Of a stretch of 64,000 nucleotides of DNA, positions 22,917 through 32,485 are shown piece by piece. Made by a program: the position numbers and the translations under genes. How positions within the stretch are numbered: position 1 is the first letter of the stretch; the number at the start of each line of letters is the position of its first letter. This stretch comes from an uncultured Clostridia bacterium. Lineage in GTDB: Bacteria > Bacillota > Clostridia > HGM11514. The DNA is taken from positions 1 through 64,000 of the forward strand of contig CAKSKB010000014.1 in the NCBI GenBank assembly GCA_934464705.1. The letters are read 5' to 3'. A model generated the notes under the pieces. It did not search any database. It was not told the origin of the DNA and saw only the letters and a list, made by a program, of their open reading frames with translations.

Positions 22917-25577
22917 ATGAAAAAACTGATTTTATGCTTTTTGCTTATTGCTTCACAGATGTTTGGGGGAATTGCCGGAGCGGAAGAATTTACAACCGAC
23001 GGCGACTTTGTCCCGGAATATATAGCATATTCAGATTCAGTCTCCCTTGGTGAATCGGATGCAGAATATGTTCCACCGATTGTTCCGCTTGTTTCCCCGG
23101 CGGAACTTTCTGCAGCGGAGCTTCCTGAGAAGTATGACGCAAGGGAAGACGGCAGAATCTATTACAGCGGTTTGGGTCAAAGCTCCGATAACACTTGCTG
23201 GACTTTTTCGTCCTGCCTTGCTGCGGAAACCGCAATAAAAGACGAGTTAGGCAGTTTTACCGACCTTTCCGAGCAGCACCTCAAATATGCCGAAAGTTCG
23301 GAAAACAACAATCCTTACGGGTATGAGAGGGTTGTTAATTCAGGCGGCAATTTTCAGATATTTGAGGCTTACGGAGCGGCTTGGAGAGGGCTTGTAAAAG
23401 AGGAAGACGACCCCTATAAGTACGGCGGCGAGGCGCGTGACTATGAAACCGTTACGGCGCAAAAACCGATAAGCTTTCATCTTCGGGATACGATTAATAT
23501 ACCCAATATTGCGAAAGATGTGTCCGCTGTAACACCGGAGCAGAGAGCGGCGCATATTGCGGAGGTTAAAAAATACATATTGCGGCACGGCTGCTGTTTT
23601 TCCAGTATGTATTGGGATTCGGATTATAATAATTACAGCACAAAATCATATTTCAATAAAGACGATACAAGCACCTCAAATCACGCAATTGCCATAGTCG
23701 GCTGGGACGATAACTATTCCAAGAATAATTTTAACGAAACACCGGGAAATGACGGTGCATTTATAATTAAAAATTCGCAGAGTGCTACCGGGTATTATAT
23801 GTATATGTCTTATGAAGATGTGTACGCCGGATGGTATGCCTCATGTGTAACGGGTGTTGCGTCAAAGTACGATTACGGCGAGATTTACAATTACAACTAT
23901 TTTCAGCCGGGCGGTGCATATTCTGTTTCGGCCGGTACATATACGACATCGGTGAATTTTAAAAGCAAGTATGACGGTGAAAAAATAATGGCTGTCGGTG
24001 CTTATACGGTTTCGAGAAACCTCGGGTATAAGGTTTATATAAGCAAATCCGCCAAAGGAAATGAAAGAACAAACGAGCTTTACACTTTGGCTGCGTCGGG
24101 CACATTTGAAATGCCCGGGTTGCATACGGTTGATTTGAAGGAACCTTTTGAACTCGGCAGCGCAGAAACGGCTTACACTGTCAGAATTGAATATACAGGC
24201 GATGCGAATTTTGAAGTACCGGTTGAATCAAATGTTTACAGCGGCGGTATTCAGATTCATAATGTGGAATCAAAAGAGGGCAGAAGTTATTTTAATACAT
24301 GGGATACGCACAATAATAAAGCAAATCTTTATGTTAAAGCGTTTACGGACGCTGATTATACGGTAACGCTTCCTTTTGCCGATGACGATGCATTCAGCAC
24401 AGCAAAGTACAGTATTAACGGCTCCGATTACAAAAGTCTTGACCGAAGTTTTGCAGCAGGGCTCAATGATGATGTGACCGTTGATTTTTCGGGTGTCACG
24501 GCAGAAATCGGTGTGTTTTCTTACAGCGGAGAAACGTACAGGCTGAAAGACAATAAAATTTCTTTTAAGGTGACGGAGAGCGGAGCGGTGCAGTCGCTCG
24601 GCAAAGCGTCAATAACGGTTCGCTTTGACGCAAACGGCGGAAGCGGTGCGCCGTCTGATATTCATACAAAAGAAAATACGGAGTTTGAAATTCCGGAAGA
24701 GATTCCGTCAAAGGCGGGATATTCATTTGAAGGATGGACAGATGACTTAAAAATTTACGCTCCGGGCGATAAGGCATCGTTTTCGGGCAGCACGACCCTT
24801 ACCGCACAGTGGAAGGAAAGGGCGGCGGCAAGCCTTAAGCTTGGTTTTAAGGCATATAGAAACGGCAAAGAAACCGATAAACTTTACGCCGGCTGTACCT
24901 ATGATATTTCTGTTTTCTGCAGCGATATGACAGATAATACATTTTACGGCGGAAAATTTGCGCTGTCATTTGACCCGAATATTGCCTGCGTTGTGGACGA
25001 AAGCGGTTATTACGGCGAAAATGCGGAGGATTGCGTTTTTGATATTGCGTCAGATAAACTGTTGCTTGATTCTTCATCGCAGCTTGATAACGGCGGCGGA
25101 AAACTCAATGCCGTAATTAAGACAAAATCCGATTATTCTGATACCGGAGCTCTGCTTGAAGTCGATTCGGCTGAGATTTTCAGATTCAGAGTGTTTATAA
25201 TGAGCAGCGGGGATATTTCGCTTAATGCGGAAAATTCCGAGCTTTATTTCGGAAGTACGGCGCCGTCGGTTATTACAGCGGTTTCGTTTTTGCCGAAGGC
25301 GGTTTTTGAAACAGTCAGCGATGTAAACTGCACAAAGTACAGTAATCATGTAAGCTTTTCGGGTAAAACAGATTTTGGAAAAAGCAAAACAATTGTGTGC
25401 GCATTGTACAGCGGAAATAAGCTTGTCGGCGTAAGACCGATAAAATGCGAAGAAGATAACGAAGTTTTCAATGCCAATATCTTGTTTACCGATGAGCCGA
25501 CATCTGCGAAGGTTCTTGTGTGGGACAGCCTTGACGGCTTATCTACAGGATTCGGTTCAATTGATTTTGATTTTTGA
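22917..25577 (+). CDS. Secreted papain-family (C1A) cysteine protease with InlB-type repeat and cohesin-like domain
   Basis: About 886 residues from ATG 22917 (after CGGAGGGG). Signal peptide about 1-22. Peptidase C1A domain about 70-310 with Cys94 (SSDNTCWTFSS), His256 (SNHAIAIVGWDD) and Asn286 (IIKNSQS, in place of the usual NSWG). A lectin-like beta domain follows (about 315-480), then an InlB/Listeria-Bacteroides repeat (about 570-635, FDANGG and AGYSFEGWTDD), then a cohesin-like beta-sandwich (about 640-790). No SLH or sortase motif, so it is probably released. An extracellular protein-degrading or adhesive role is likely. Confidence 0.88.
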   Translation: MKKLILCFLLIASQMFGGIAGAEEFTTDGDFVPEYIAYSDSVSLGESDAEYVPPIVPLVSPAELSAAELPEKYDAREDGRIYYSGLGQSSDNTCWTFSSCLAAETAIKDELGSFTDLSEQHLKYAESSENNNPYGYERVVNSGGNFQIFEAYGAAWRGLVKEEDDPYKYGGEARDYETVTAQKPISFHLRDTINIPNIAKDVSAVTPEQRAAHIAEVKKYILRHGCCFSSMYWDSDYNNYSTKSYFNKDDTSTSNHAIAIVGWDDNYSKNNFNETPGNDGAFIIKNSQSATGYYMYMSYEDVYAGWYASCVTGVASKYDYGEIYNYNYFQPGGAYSVSAGTYTTSVNFKSKYDGEKIMAVGAYTVSRNLGYKVYISKSAKGNERTNELYTLAASGTFEMPGLHTVDLKEPFELGSAETAYTVRIEYTGDANFEVPVESNVYSGGIQIHNVESKEGRSYFNTWDTHNNKANLYVKAFTDADYTVTLPFADDDAFSTAKYSINGSDYKSLDRSFAAGLNDDVTVDFSGVTAEIGVFSYSGETYRLKDNKISFKVTESGAVQSLGKASITVRFDANGGSGAPSDIHTKENTEFEIPEEIPSKAGYSFEGWTDDLKIYAPGDKASFSGSTTLTAQWKERAAASLKLGFKAYRNGKETDKLYAGCTYDISVFCSDMTDNTFYGGKFALSFDPNIACVVDESGYYGENAEDCVFDIASDKLLLDSSSQLDNGGGKLNAVIKTKSDYSDTGALLEVDSAEIFRFRVFIMSSGDISLNAENSELYFGSTAPSVITAVSFLPKAVFETVSDVNCTKYSNHVSFSGKTDFGKSKTIVCALYSGNKLVGVRPIKCEEDNEVFNANILFTDEPTSAKVLVWDSLDGLSTGFGSIDFDF

Positions 25578-25609
25578 TTTGTACATAAGATTTTTACGGA
25601 GTTGATAAG

Positions 25610-26737
25610 ATGATTAACGGTAAAATATGGCTTTCTTCACCGACTATGCACGGTAATGAAATGGATTATATCAAGCAGGCGTTTGATACCAACTGGGTAG
25701 CACCGCTCGGCGAAAATGTAACCGGATTTGAAAATGAAATGTCCGATTATCTGGGAATATCCGGTGCATTGGCACTTTGTTCCGGAACCGCAGCACTTCA
25801 TCTTGCGGTTAAGCTTTCCGGCGTTAAAAAGGGTGATATGGTTTTTTGCTCGGATATGACATTTTCGGCAACAGTAAACCCGGTTGTGTACGAGGGCGGC
25901 GTGCCTGTTTTTATTGATTCGGAGCGGGATACATGGAATATGGATCCGGAGGCTCTGAAAAAAGCATTTGAAAAATATCCGGAGTGCAAAACCGTTGTTG
26001 CGGCAAATCTGTACGGTACGCCGGCAAAGCTTGACGAAATTAAAGATATAACCGAAAGTCACGGAGCGGTTTTGATTGAAGATGCGGCAGAAAGCCTTTC
26101 CGCAACTTATAAAGGAGTTCAGACGGGGGCGTTCGGTAAGTATTCTGCGATTTCTTTTAACGGAAATAAGATTATAACAACCTCCGGCGGCGGTATGCTT
26201 TTGTCGGACGATAAAAAGGCAATCGATAAGGCGAGGTTCTGGTCTACGCAGTCAAGGGAACCGGCAGCGTGGTATGAGCATAAGGAAATAGGCTATAATT
26301 ACCGCATGAGCAACATTGTTGCGGGAATCGGCAGAGGTCAGCTTAAATATCTTGATGAGCACAAAGCAAAAAAACGGGAAATATATATGGGATATAAAAA
26401 GCTTCTGAAAGACCTTCCCGTATCGATGAATCCTTATCTTGACTGCAGTGAGCCGAATTTCTGGCTTTCCTGTATTCTTATTGATGAAGATTGCGGCATT
26501 TCGCCGCTTTCGGTTATGGACGAACTCAATAAGTATAAAATTGAAACACGCCCGATTTGGAAACCTATGCATATGCAGCCTGTATTTAAAAATAATGATT
26601 TTATTTCGGCTGCCGATAAATTCGTTGACGAAGATGTTTTTGCAAGGGGACTGTGTTTGCCGTCCGATATAAAAATGACAAAAGATGAACAGCAATTTGT
26701 TGCGGATAAAATTATTTCATGCTTCGGGGGCAGATAA
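25610..26737 (+). CDS. DegT/DnrJ/EryC1/StrS-family PLP aminotransferase
   Basis: 375 residues; transfers an amino group to a keto-sugar nucleotide, in the style of PglE. LCSGTAALHLAVKLSGVKKGD (phosphate-binding region), LIEDAAESLSATYKG, and FNGNKIITTSGGGMLLSDD with the PLP lysine (GNK) are all typical. First gene of the surface-glycan cluster and one base overlapped by the initiating transferase, the pglE-pglC style of pairing. The sugar 4,6-dehydratase that would supply its substrate is not in this window. Confidence 0.93.
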   Translation: MINGKIWLSSPTMHGNEMDYIKQAFDTNWVAPLGENVTGFENEMSDYLGISGALALCSGTAALHLAVKLSGVKKGDMVFCSDMTFSATVNPVVYEGGVPVFIDSERDTWNMDPEALKKAFEKYPECKTVVAANLYGTPAKLDEIKDITESHGAVLIEDAAESLSATYKGVQTGAFGKYSAISFNGNKIITTSGGGMLLSDDKKAIDKARFWSTQSREPAAWYEHKEIGYNYRMSNIVAGIGRGQLKYLDEHKAKKREIYMGYKKLLKDLPVSMNPYLDCSEPNFWLSCILIDEDCGISPLSVMDELNKYKIETRPIWKPMHMQPVFKNNDFISAADKFVDEDVFARGLCLPSDIKMTKDEQQFVADKIISCFGGR

Positions 26738-27423
26738 TGTACAGTGCATTTTTTAAGAGATTAACAGATATTTTATGTGCGCTTGCAGCGATAATCGTAT
26801 TTTGGTGGCTGTTTATCATTGTTGCGGTTCTGGTGCGCCTAAAGCTCGGTTCTCCGGTTATATTCAGGCAGAAAAGACCGGGGTATAAGGAAAAAATATT
26901 TACACTTTATAAATTCAGAACGATGACCGACGAAAAGGATGCACTCGGCAATCTGCTTCCTGATGATATCAGACTGACGGGCTTTGGGAGGTTCCTTAGG
27001 GCTACAAGTCTTGATGAACTCCCGGAGGCGATCAATATCCTGAAGGGCGATATGAGCGTTGTCGGGCCGCGGCCGCAGCTTGTACGGGATATGGTGTTTA
27101 TGACGGATGAGCAACGAAAGCGCCACAGCGTACGCCCCGGTCTTACAGGGCTTGCTCAGGTCAGCGGCAGAAACAATATATCGTGGGAAGAAAAACTTAA
27201 CTACGATTTGGAATACATACGAAGCGTTTCGTTTTTTACCGATGTCAGAATTGTTCTCTTAACTGTCTGGACTGCATTTGTAAAGTCGGAGGGTATAACT
27301 CAGGACGGTATGGATACTGCCGAAGATTTGGGTGATTATCTTCTGCATTCGGGGAGGCTTGACAAAAAAGATTACGATTTGAAGCAGGAAAAAGCAAAAG
27401 AACTGTTAGGAGTGAAGCTATGA
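26737..27423 (+). CDS. Initiating phosphoglycosyl transferase (PglC/WbaP-type bacterial sugar transferase)
   Basis: About 228 residues from ATG 26737, which overlaps the preceding stop by one base. One N-terminal re-entrant membrane helix (FKRLTDILCALAAIIVFWWLF), then GSPVIFRQKRPG, the catalytic Asp-Glu in ATSLDELPEAINILKGDMSVVGPRP, and RPGLTGLAQVSGRN. It is the monotopic, single-domain form that moves a sugar-phosphate onto undecaprenyl phosphate and so starts repeat-unit assembly. With the DegT enzyme upstream, an amino sugar of the bacillosamine kind is the likely first sugar. Confidence 0.95.
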   Translation: MYSAFFKRLTDILCALAAIIVFWWLFIIVAVLVRLKLGSPVIFRQKRPGYKEKIFTLYKFRTMTDEKDALGNLLPDDIRLTGFGRFLRATSLDELPEAINILKGDMSVVGPRPQLVRDMVFMTDEQRKRHSVRPGLTGLAQVSGRNNISWEEKLNYDLEYIRSVSFFTDVRIVLLTVWTAFVKSEGITQDGMDTAEDLGDYLLHSGRLDKKDYDLKQEKAKELLGVKL

Positions 27424-28196
27424 AAGCTGACGGATTGGTTTCAATCATAATGCCTTCATATAATACGGCCGGATATATTAAGGATTCGGTAAACAGTGTG
27501 ATAGCGCAGACTTACCAAAACTGGGAGCTTATCATAGTTGATGATTGTTCAACCGATAATACCGATGAGGTGGTCAGGTCTTTTTCGGACAGCCGTATAA
27601 GATATATTAAAAATGAAAAAAACAGCGGTGCGGCATATTCGCGCAACAGGGCGCTGAGGGAAGCGAAAGGCAGATGGATAGCCTTTTTGGACAGTGATGA
27701 CCTGTGGTTTCCGGAAAAACTTGAAAAGCAGCTTGACTTTATGATTAGAAATAATTATCATTTTTCGTATACAAAATATGAAGAAATAGACGCAGAAGGT
27801 TTAAAGAACGGTATAGTTGTTTCGGGACCCAAAAGAATAACCGAAAGAGGAATGAAAAACTATTGCTGGCCAGGATGCCTTACGGTAATGTATGATTCGG
27901 AATATGTCGGTTTGGTTCAGATAGAGAATATAAAAAAGAATAATGACTATGCCATGTGGCTTAAGGTCAGCAAAAAAGCAGAGTGTTTTTTGCTTTCGGA
28001 TATTTTGGCAGAGTACAGACGGGGGCGCAGCGGTTCCATAAGCACAAACAGCGTGCTTACAATGGTAAAGTGGCATTACAGGCTTTTCAGAGAGGCTGAA
28101 AAAAACGGTATTTTTGTTTCTTTGATAAATACTGCAAGAAACCTGTTTTGGGGTATTGTAAAAAAAATCAGATATTGCGGAGGACGAAGTGAGTAA
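27420..28196 (+). CDS. Family 2 glycosyltransferase
   Basis: 258 residues. GT-A fold with SIIMPSYNTAGYIKDSVNSV, the UDP-site IIVDDCSTDNTDEVV, and the metal-binding DSDD (residues about 80-83, FLDSDDLWFPEKL). ATGA overlap with the preceding gene. It probably adds the second sugar to the lipid-linked unit. Confidence 0.92.
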   Translation: MKADGLVSIIMPSYNTAGYIKDSVNSVIAQTYQNWELIIVDDCSTDNTDEVVRSFSDSRIRYIKNEKNSGAAYSRNRALREAKGRWIAFLDSDDLWFPEKLEKQLDFMIRNNYHFSYTKYEEIDAEGLKNGIVVSGPKRITERGMKNYCWPGCLTVMYDSEYVGLVQIENIKKNNDYAMWLKVSKKAECFLLSDILAEYRRGRSGSISTNSVLTMVKWHYRLFREAEKNGIFVSLINTARNLFWGIVKKIRYCGGRSE

Positions 28197-29067
28197 AGGA
28201 ATTATATATTTATTGAGAAGAAAACTGCAAATCGCAGCATCATATTTTTTGTCTAAAGAAACTCTTTCCAAGATTTATTTTAAAATAGTTTTGGGTGAAA
28301 AACTTAATTTGGATAATCCAAAGACATTTAATGAAAAAATTCAGTGGCTTAAGCTTTACGAATGGCCGAACAACGAACTTGCAATAAAATGTGCCGATAA
28401 GTATGCAGTCAGGGAGTATGTTAAATCGTGCGGATACGAGGAACTTCTTAACGATTTATACGGTGTTTGGGACAACGCGGATGATATAAACTGGGCAGAG
28501 CTTCCGGACCGCTTTGTGCTAAAATGCAATCACGGGTGCGGTTATAATATTATTTGCCCTGATAAGTCAAAACTTGATGAAAAATCAACGAAAAAGCAGC
28601 TTAACAAGTGGCTTAAGGAAGATTTCGGAAGGTTTAATATAGAACCTCACTACAGTAAAATCAAACCGAAAATTATTTGTGAAAAGTTTTTGGGCGGCAA
28701 TATGGTCGATTATAAATTTTACTTTTTTAACGGTGTATTTCAGTTTATGTATATTGCTCAGGGATTTGGATTTGGTGTTGACGAATCAATAACTTTTTTT
28801 GATGAAAACGGTAATAAAGCTCCTTTCCGCAGAACTGATTACCCTGAATTTGTAAATGCACAATTGCCGGAGTGCTATGACGAAATGCTGGATATTTCAA
28901 AAAAATTTGCACAAGATTTTCCGTTTGTCAGGGTCGATTTATTTGAGAATAACAACAAAATATATTTTAGTGAATTAACATTTACTCCCTGCGGAGGAAT
29001 GATGAGGATAAGTCCTAAAGAATATGATGATATAATAGGCGGAAGATTAGAGTTAATGGTGAAATAA
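28189..29067 (+). CDS. TupA-like ATP-grasp ligase, first copy
   Basis: 292 residues; start GTG 28189 after GGAGGA. Signature segments DNPKTFNEKIQWLKLY, KCADKYAVREYV, FVLKCNHGCGYNIIC and the C-terminal FVRVDLFENNNKIYFSELTFTPCGGM match the TupA-like ATP-grasp family, named for teichuronopeptide synthesis in alkaliphilic Bacillus. ATP-grasp enzymes join a carboxylate to an amine, so it probably attaches an amino acid to a uronic or nonulosonic acid in the glycan. A paralogue is at 32460-33368; the two presumably add different residues. Confidence 0.88.
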   Translation: MSKGIIYLLRRKLQIAASYFLSKETLSKIYFKIVLGEKLNLDNPKTFNEKIQWLKLYEWPNNELAIKCADKYAVREYVKSCGYEELLNDLYGVWDNADDINWAELPDRFVLKCNHGCGYNIICPDKSKLDEKSTKKQLNKWLKEDFGRFNIEPHYSKIKPKIICEKFLGGNMVDYKFYFFNGVFQFMYIAQGFGFGVDESITFFDENGNKAPFRRTDYPEFVNAQLPECYDEMLDISKKFAQDFPFVRVDLFENNNKIYFSELTFTPCGGMMRISPKEYDDIIGGRLELMVK

Positions 29068-29068
29068 G

Positions 29069-30103
29069 ATGAAAAAAATTGCAATAATAGGCCATTTTGG
29101 CGGAAAGAACCTTTTTTTTGATGGGCAGACTGTAAAAACATTTACATTATATAAAGAATTGAAATCAACAGGCTTATATGATATAAAAATTGTTGATACT
29201 TATTATAATAACGGGAATAAATTAAAACTTTTACTTGATACATTAAAAAATGTGATTTTATGTAAAGATGTTATAGTATTGCTTTCACATAACGGTATGA
29301 GAATATATTTTCCGCTGTTGTACTTTTTCGCTAAGGTGTTTAAAAAGAATGTATATCATGATATTATCGGCGGCAATCTTCCGGAGCTTATTTCTAAGCA
29401 TAAAAACTGGTTAAAATACCTAAACAGCTTCAAAGTGAATTGGATTGAGCTTCATTCGGTAAAAGAAAAACTCGATGATTTGGGATTGAAAAATGTTGAG
29501 GTATTGCCGAATTTTAAAGAAATAAAAGCTATCGACAAAAGTGAAATTACGGTTTCAAAAGACGGTGTATTAAGGGTGTGTACCTTTTCGAGAGTAATGA
29601 AAGAAAAGGGGATTGAAGATGCAGTCGAAGCCGTGAAAGAGCTTAATGATTCCGGCAAAAAATGTATGTTATCGATTTTCGGTCAGGTAGACCCGGGATA
29701 CAAGGAAAGATTTGAAGAATTATCAAAGGATTTTCCCGAATACATAAAATACGGCGGAGTAATAGACTTTAATAAAAGTGTCGAGACTCTTTCGAAATTC
29801 GATTTGTTGTTGTTTCCCTCATATTGGTCGGGCGAAGGTTTTCCCGGAACTTTTCTTGATGCCTTTGCATCGGGATTGCCGATTGTGGCAAAAAGCAATC
29901 TTACATCTGAAGAACTTATATATGATGATATTACCGGATTTGTCTACGACGGCAATTCAACGGAATGCATTAAAAGTATTATGATGTCATTATACAACAA
30001 TCCAGAGAAATTATATACTATGAAGAATGCTTGTATTCAAGAATATTATAAATACAAACCTGAAGTTGTTATGAAATCAGTATTGGATATGCTGAATTCC
30101 TAA
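29069..30103 (+). CDS. Family 4-like glycosyltransferase
   Basis: 344 residues with a GT-B fold. The donor-binding half shows VCTFSRVMKEKGIEDAVEA, LLLFPSYWSGEGFPGTFLDAFASGLPIVAK, with the E-x7-E region used by GT4 enzymes. It lies two bases after the first ATP-grasp gene. From here to about 39.8 kb base composition is clearly more AT-rich than in flanking housekeeping genes, which suggests acquired DNA. Confidence 0.9.
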   Translation: MKKIAIIGHFGGKNLFFDGQTVKTFTLYKELKSTGLYDIKIVDTYYNNGNKLKLLLDTLKNVILCKDVIVLLSHNGMRIYFPLLYFFAKVFKKNVYHDIIGGNLPELISKHKNWLKYLNSFKVNWIELHSVKEKLDDLGLKNVEVLPNFKEIKAIDKSEITVSKDGVLRVCTFSRVMKEKGIEDAVEAVKELNDSGKKCMLSIFGQVDPGYKERFEELSKDFPEYIKYGGVIDFNKSVETLSKFDLLLFPSYWSGEGFPGTFLDAFASGLPIVAKSNLTSEELIYDDITGFVYDGNSTECIKSIMMSLYNNPEKLYTMKNACIQEYYKYKPEVVMKSVLDMLNS

Positions 30104-30123
30104 ATTTATACGGAGCAGATTAT

Positions 30124-31221
30124 ATGAAAAGAGTTTTATGTTTGGTCAGCAGTATGGATTCCGGCGGTGCAGAAACATTTTTAATGAAAATATACCGCAC
30201 GATTGATAAAGCTGAATATCAGATGGATTTCTGCGTTAATGTGGAAGAAAAATGTTTTTATGACGATGAGATTAAATCTTTGGGCGGAAAGATTTTTTAT
30301 ATTCCGCCGAAGAGTCAATCTACATCTGAATTCAGGAGCGAGCTTTATAATCTTATTTCCAAAGAAAAATATAAATATGTTCTTAGAATTTCATCAAACG
30401 GTTTTGGATTTATGGATGTTAAAATAGCTAAAGATGCCGGTGCAAAGTATTGCACGGTAAGGGCCGCAAATGCCGGGAATTCAGCAGGAATAAAAGGATA
30501 TATTGTCCATCGCTTAGGGAGAGTGCTTTATCAAAAGTATATAGATACTATGATTTCACCTTCCGATTTGGCCGCGGAATATACATTCGGCAAACGGGCA
30601 TATAAATCTGGAAAAGTAAATATTCTTCACAATGCCGTTGACTTGAATGTTTTTAAATACGATACAGGTAACAGAGCAAGAATAAGAAAAGAATTCGGAA
30701 TATCCGATGATACTTTTCTGCTTGGACATATCGGGCGGTTTATGGTTCAAAAAAACCACGGCTTTTTGCTTGATGTATTTGCCGATGTGCTTAAAAGAAA
30801 GCCAAATTCATTATTAATGCTTGTCGGTAAAGGCGAGCTTGAAAACAATATAAAACAAAAAGCAGAAGAGCTTGGAATTTCGGATAAGATTATATTTACC
30901 GGAGTCAGGCCGGATGTTCCGGCGCTGCTTTCCGCAATGGATATGTTTGTTTTTCCTTCGCTTTTCGAGGGAATGCCCAATACGATTATTGAAGCGCAGG
31001 CAACAGGCTTGCCTTGCGTAATATCCGATACAATTACAAAAGAGGCGGATATTACAGGACTTGTTAAGTATTTGCCTATCGAAAACCCGAAGCTTTGGGC
31101 GGATTACATATGTTCCTGCAAAACTGCTGCAAGGAAAGATACAAAACAGAATTTTATTGATAATAAATATGATATTGAAAGCTCTGCAAATGAATTTGTA
31201 AGGCTTGTTTTCGGAGACTGA
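30124..31221 (+). CDS. Family 4 glycosyltransferase
   Basis: 365 residues. N-terminal acceptor domain begins SSMDSGGAETFLMKIYR; donor domain has LGHIGRFMVQKNHGFLLDVF, LMLVGKGELENN, and FVFPSLFEGMPNTIIEAQATGLPCV, all standard GT4 (capsule EpsD/WcaI-like). Member of the surface-glycan operon. Confidence 0.93.
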   Translation: MKRVLCLVSSMDSGGAETFLMKIYRTIDKAEYQMDFCVNVEEKCFYDDEIKSLGGKIFYIPPKSQSTSEFRSELYNLISKEKYKYVLRISSNGFGFMDVKIAKDAGAKYCTVRAANAGNSAGIKGYIVHRLGRVLYQKYIDTMISPSDLAAEYTFGKRAYKSGKVNILHNAVDLNVFKYDTGNRARIRKEFGISDDTFLLGHIGRFMVQKNHGFLLDVFADVLKRKPNSLLMLVGKGELENNIKQKAEELGISDKIIFTGVRPDVPALLSAMDMFVFPSLFEGMPNTIIEAQATGLPCVISDTITKEADITGLVKYLPIENPKLWADYICSCKTAARKDTKQNFIDNKYDIESSANEFVRLVFGD

Positions 31222-31225
31222 AGCC

Positions 31226-32485
31226 ATGAGGATTGATGACGGAAAAGTTGAATATTTTGAAAAAAGCCTTATAATAAATATACTTTTGTGTTTATATGTT
31301 GCATCGGTATATTTGTTTTCATATCTGGAAAAATACAACATGATTTCAAATTCGATTATGGCTGTATTGTGCGGCTCGATTATTTATTACCTTTTGTTCA
31401 AATGCAACGGAGGAAGAGTGTATTTTGACAAGACGCTCGGATTTTACACTTTGTTTGTCGGTATTTGTATGGCATCAATAACATATTCGACTTACAGGAA
31501 CTCTGCAATTGAACAGGTTCGGACGCTGGTTTTAATCTGGATAATGATTTTTGTGTTATATAATTATCTTATCAATACCAAAAATGATAAAATTCTTATA
31601 TATGCTTTGGCAATCGGCGGATTGGTATATTCTGTATATGTAATTATGTATTACGGTATTTCGGGTTATTATGATCTGCTGATTTCCGGCGAGAGAGCAG
31701 GTGCGGATATTACCAATGTTAATACTATCGGTATGATTTCATCCAACGCTTTTGTTTTGAGCATATATTTTGCAATGTTCAAGAAAAAGTATTATTTTTA
31801 TGCTATTTCTGTGGTGCCGTTAATAACGGCTTTCGGAAGCGGCAGCCGAAAAGCGCTTGTTGCTGTAATAATGTCGGTTGCGTTATTGATATTTTTAAAA
31901 TACAAAAACAATAAAAGTTTTTTCTCTTTTTTCAAAATGATTGCATTGGCTTTTTTTGTTATCGTTATTTTTTATTACTTGCTTTCACTGCCGGCGTTTG
32001 AAACAATTGTGAAAAGATTTGACGGATTAATTAATTCTCTCACCGGCAAGGGTAAAGCTGAGGGGTCGGCTGTTTTAAGAGAGAATATGATTAAATACGG
32101 ATTTCTGGAATTTAAAAACCATATATTTTTGGGGCACGGTATTAATAATTCCAAAATTGTTACTATGAAATATTTTGGAAGATCCACTTATTTGCACAAC
32201 AATTATGTTGAGCTTTTGTTTGATGTCGGAATTGTAGGTTTTGCAGCGTATTATGCGATGTTTGTATACTTATTCAAAAGTCTGTTTGCACTGCTCAGAA
32301 AAAAAGTAGAATATTCAGAAATTTTGCTTATACTCATTTTTATACACTTAATTATGAATTACGGTATGGTTGCTTATTATTCCAAAGAAACATATGTTCT
32401 GATTTTGGCTGCAGCTGTATTTGTTAAGCTGAATGAAACTAAAAAAGAGGATGTAAATTATGAACAAGCTGTTAAAAGCAATTAA
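31226..32485 (+). CDS. O-antigen ligase/Wzy-type polymerase
   Basis: About 419 residues, ten to twelve hydrophobic helices and a large extracytoplasmic loop before YLHNNYVELLFDVGIVGFAAYY, the signature of the Wzy/WaaL superfamily; GSGSRKALVAV is the usual mid-protein motif. In a Gram-positive it polymerises repeat units outside the membrane. Start ATG 31226 lies nine bases after CGGAG. Its end overlaps the second ATP-grasp gene by 26 bases. Confidence 0.9.
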   Translation: MRIDDGKVEYFEKSLIINILLCLYVASVYLFSYLEKYNMISNSIMAVLCGSIIYYLLFKCNGGRVYFDKTLGFYTLFVGICMASITYSTYRNSAIEQVRTLVLIWIMIFVLYNYLINTKNDKILIYALAIGGLVYSVYVIMYYGISGYYDLLISGERAGADITNVNTIGMISSNAFVLSIYFAMFKKKYYFYAISVVPLITAFGSGSRKALVAVIMSVALLIFLKYKNNKSFFSFFKMIALAFFVIVIFYYLLSLPAFETIVKRFDGLINSLTGKGKAEGSAVLRENMIKYGFLEFKNHIFLGHGINNSKIVTMKYFGRSTYLHNNYVELLFDVGIVGFAAYYAMFVYLFKSLFALLRKKVEYSEILLILIFIHLIMNYGMVAYYSKETYVLILAAAVFVKLNETKKEDVNYEQAVKSN

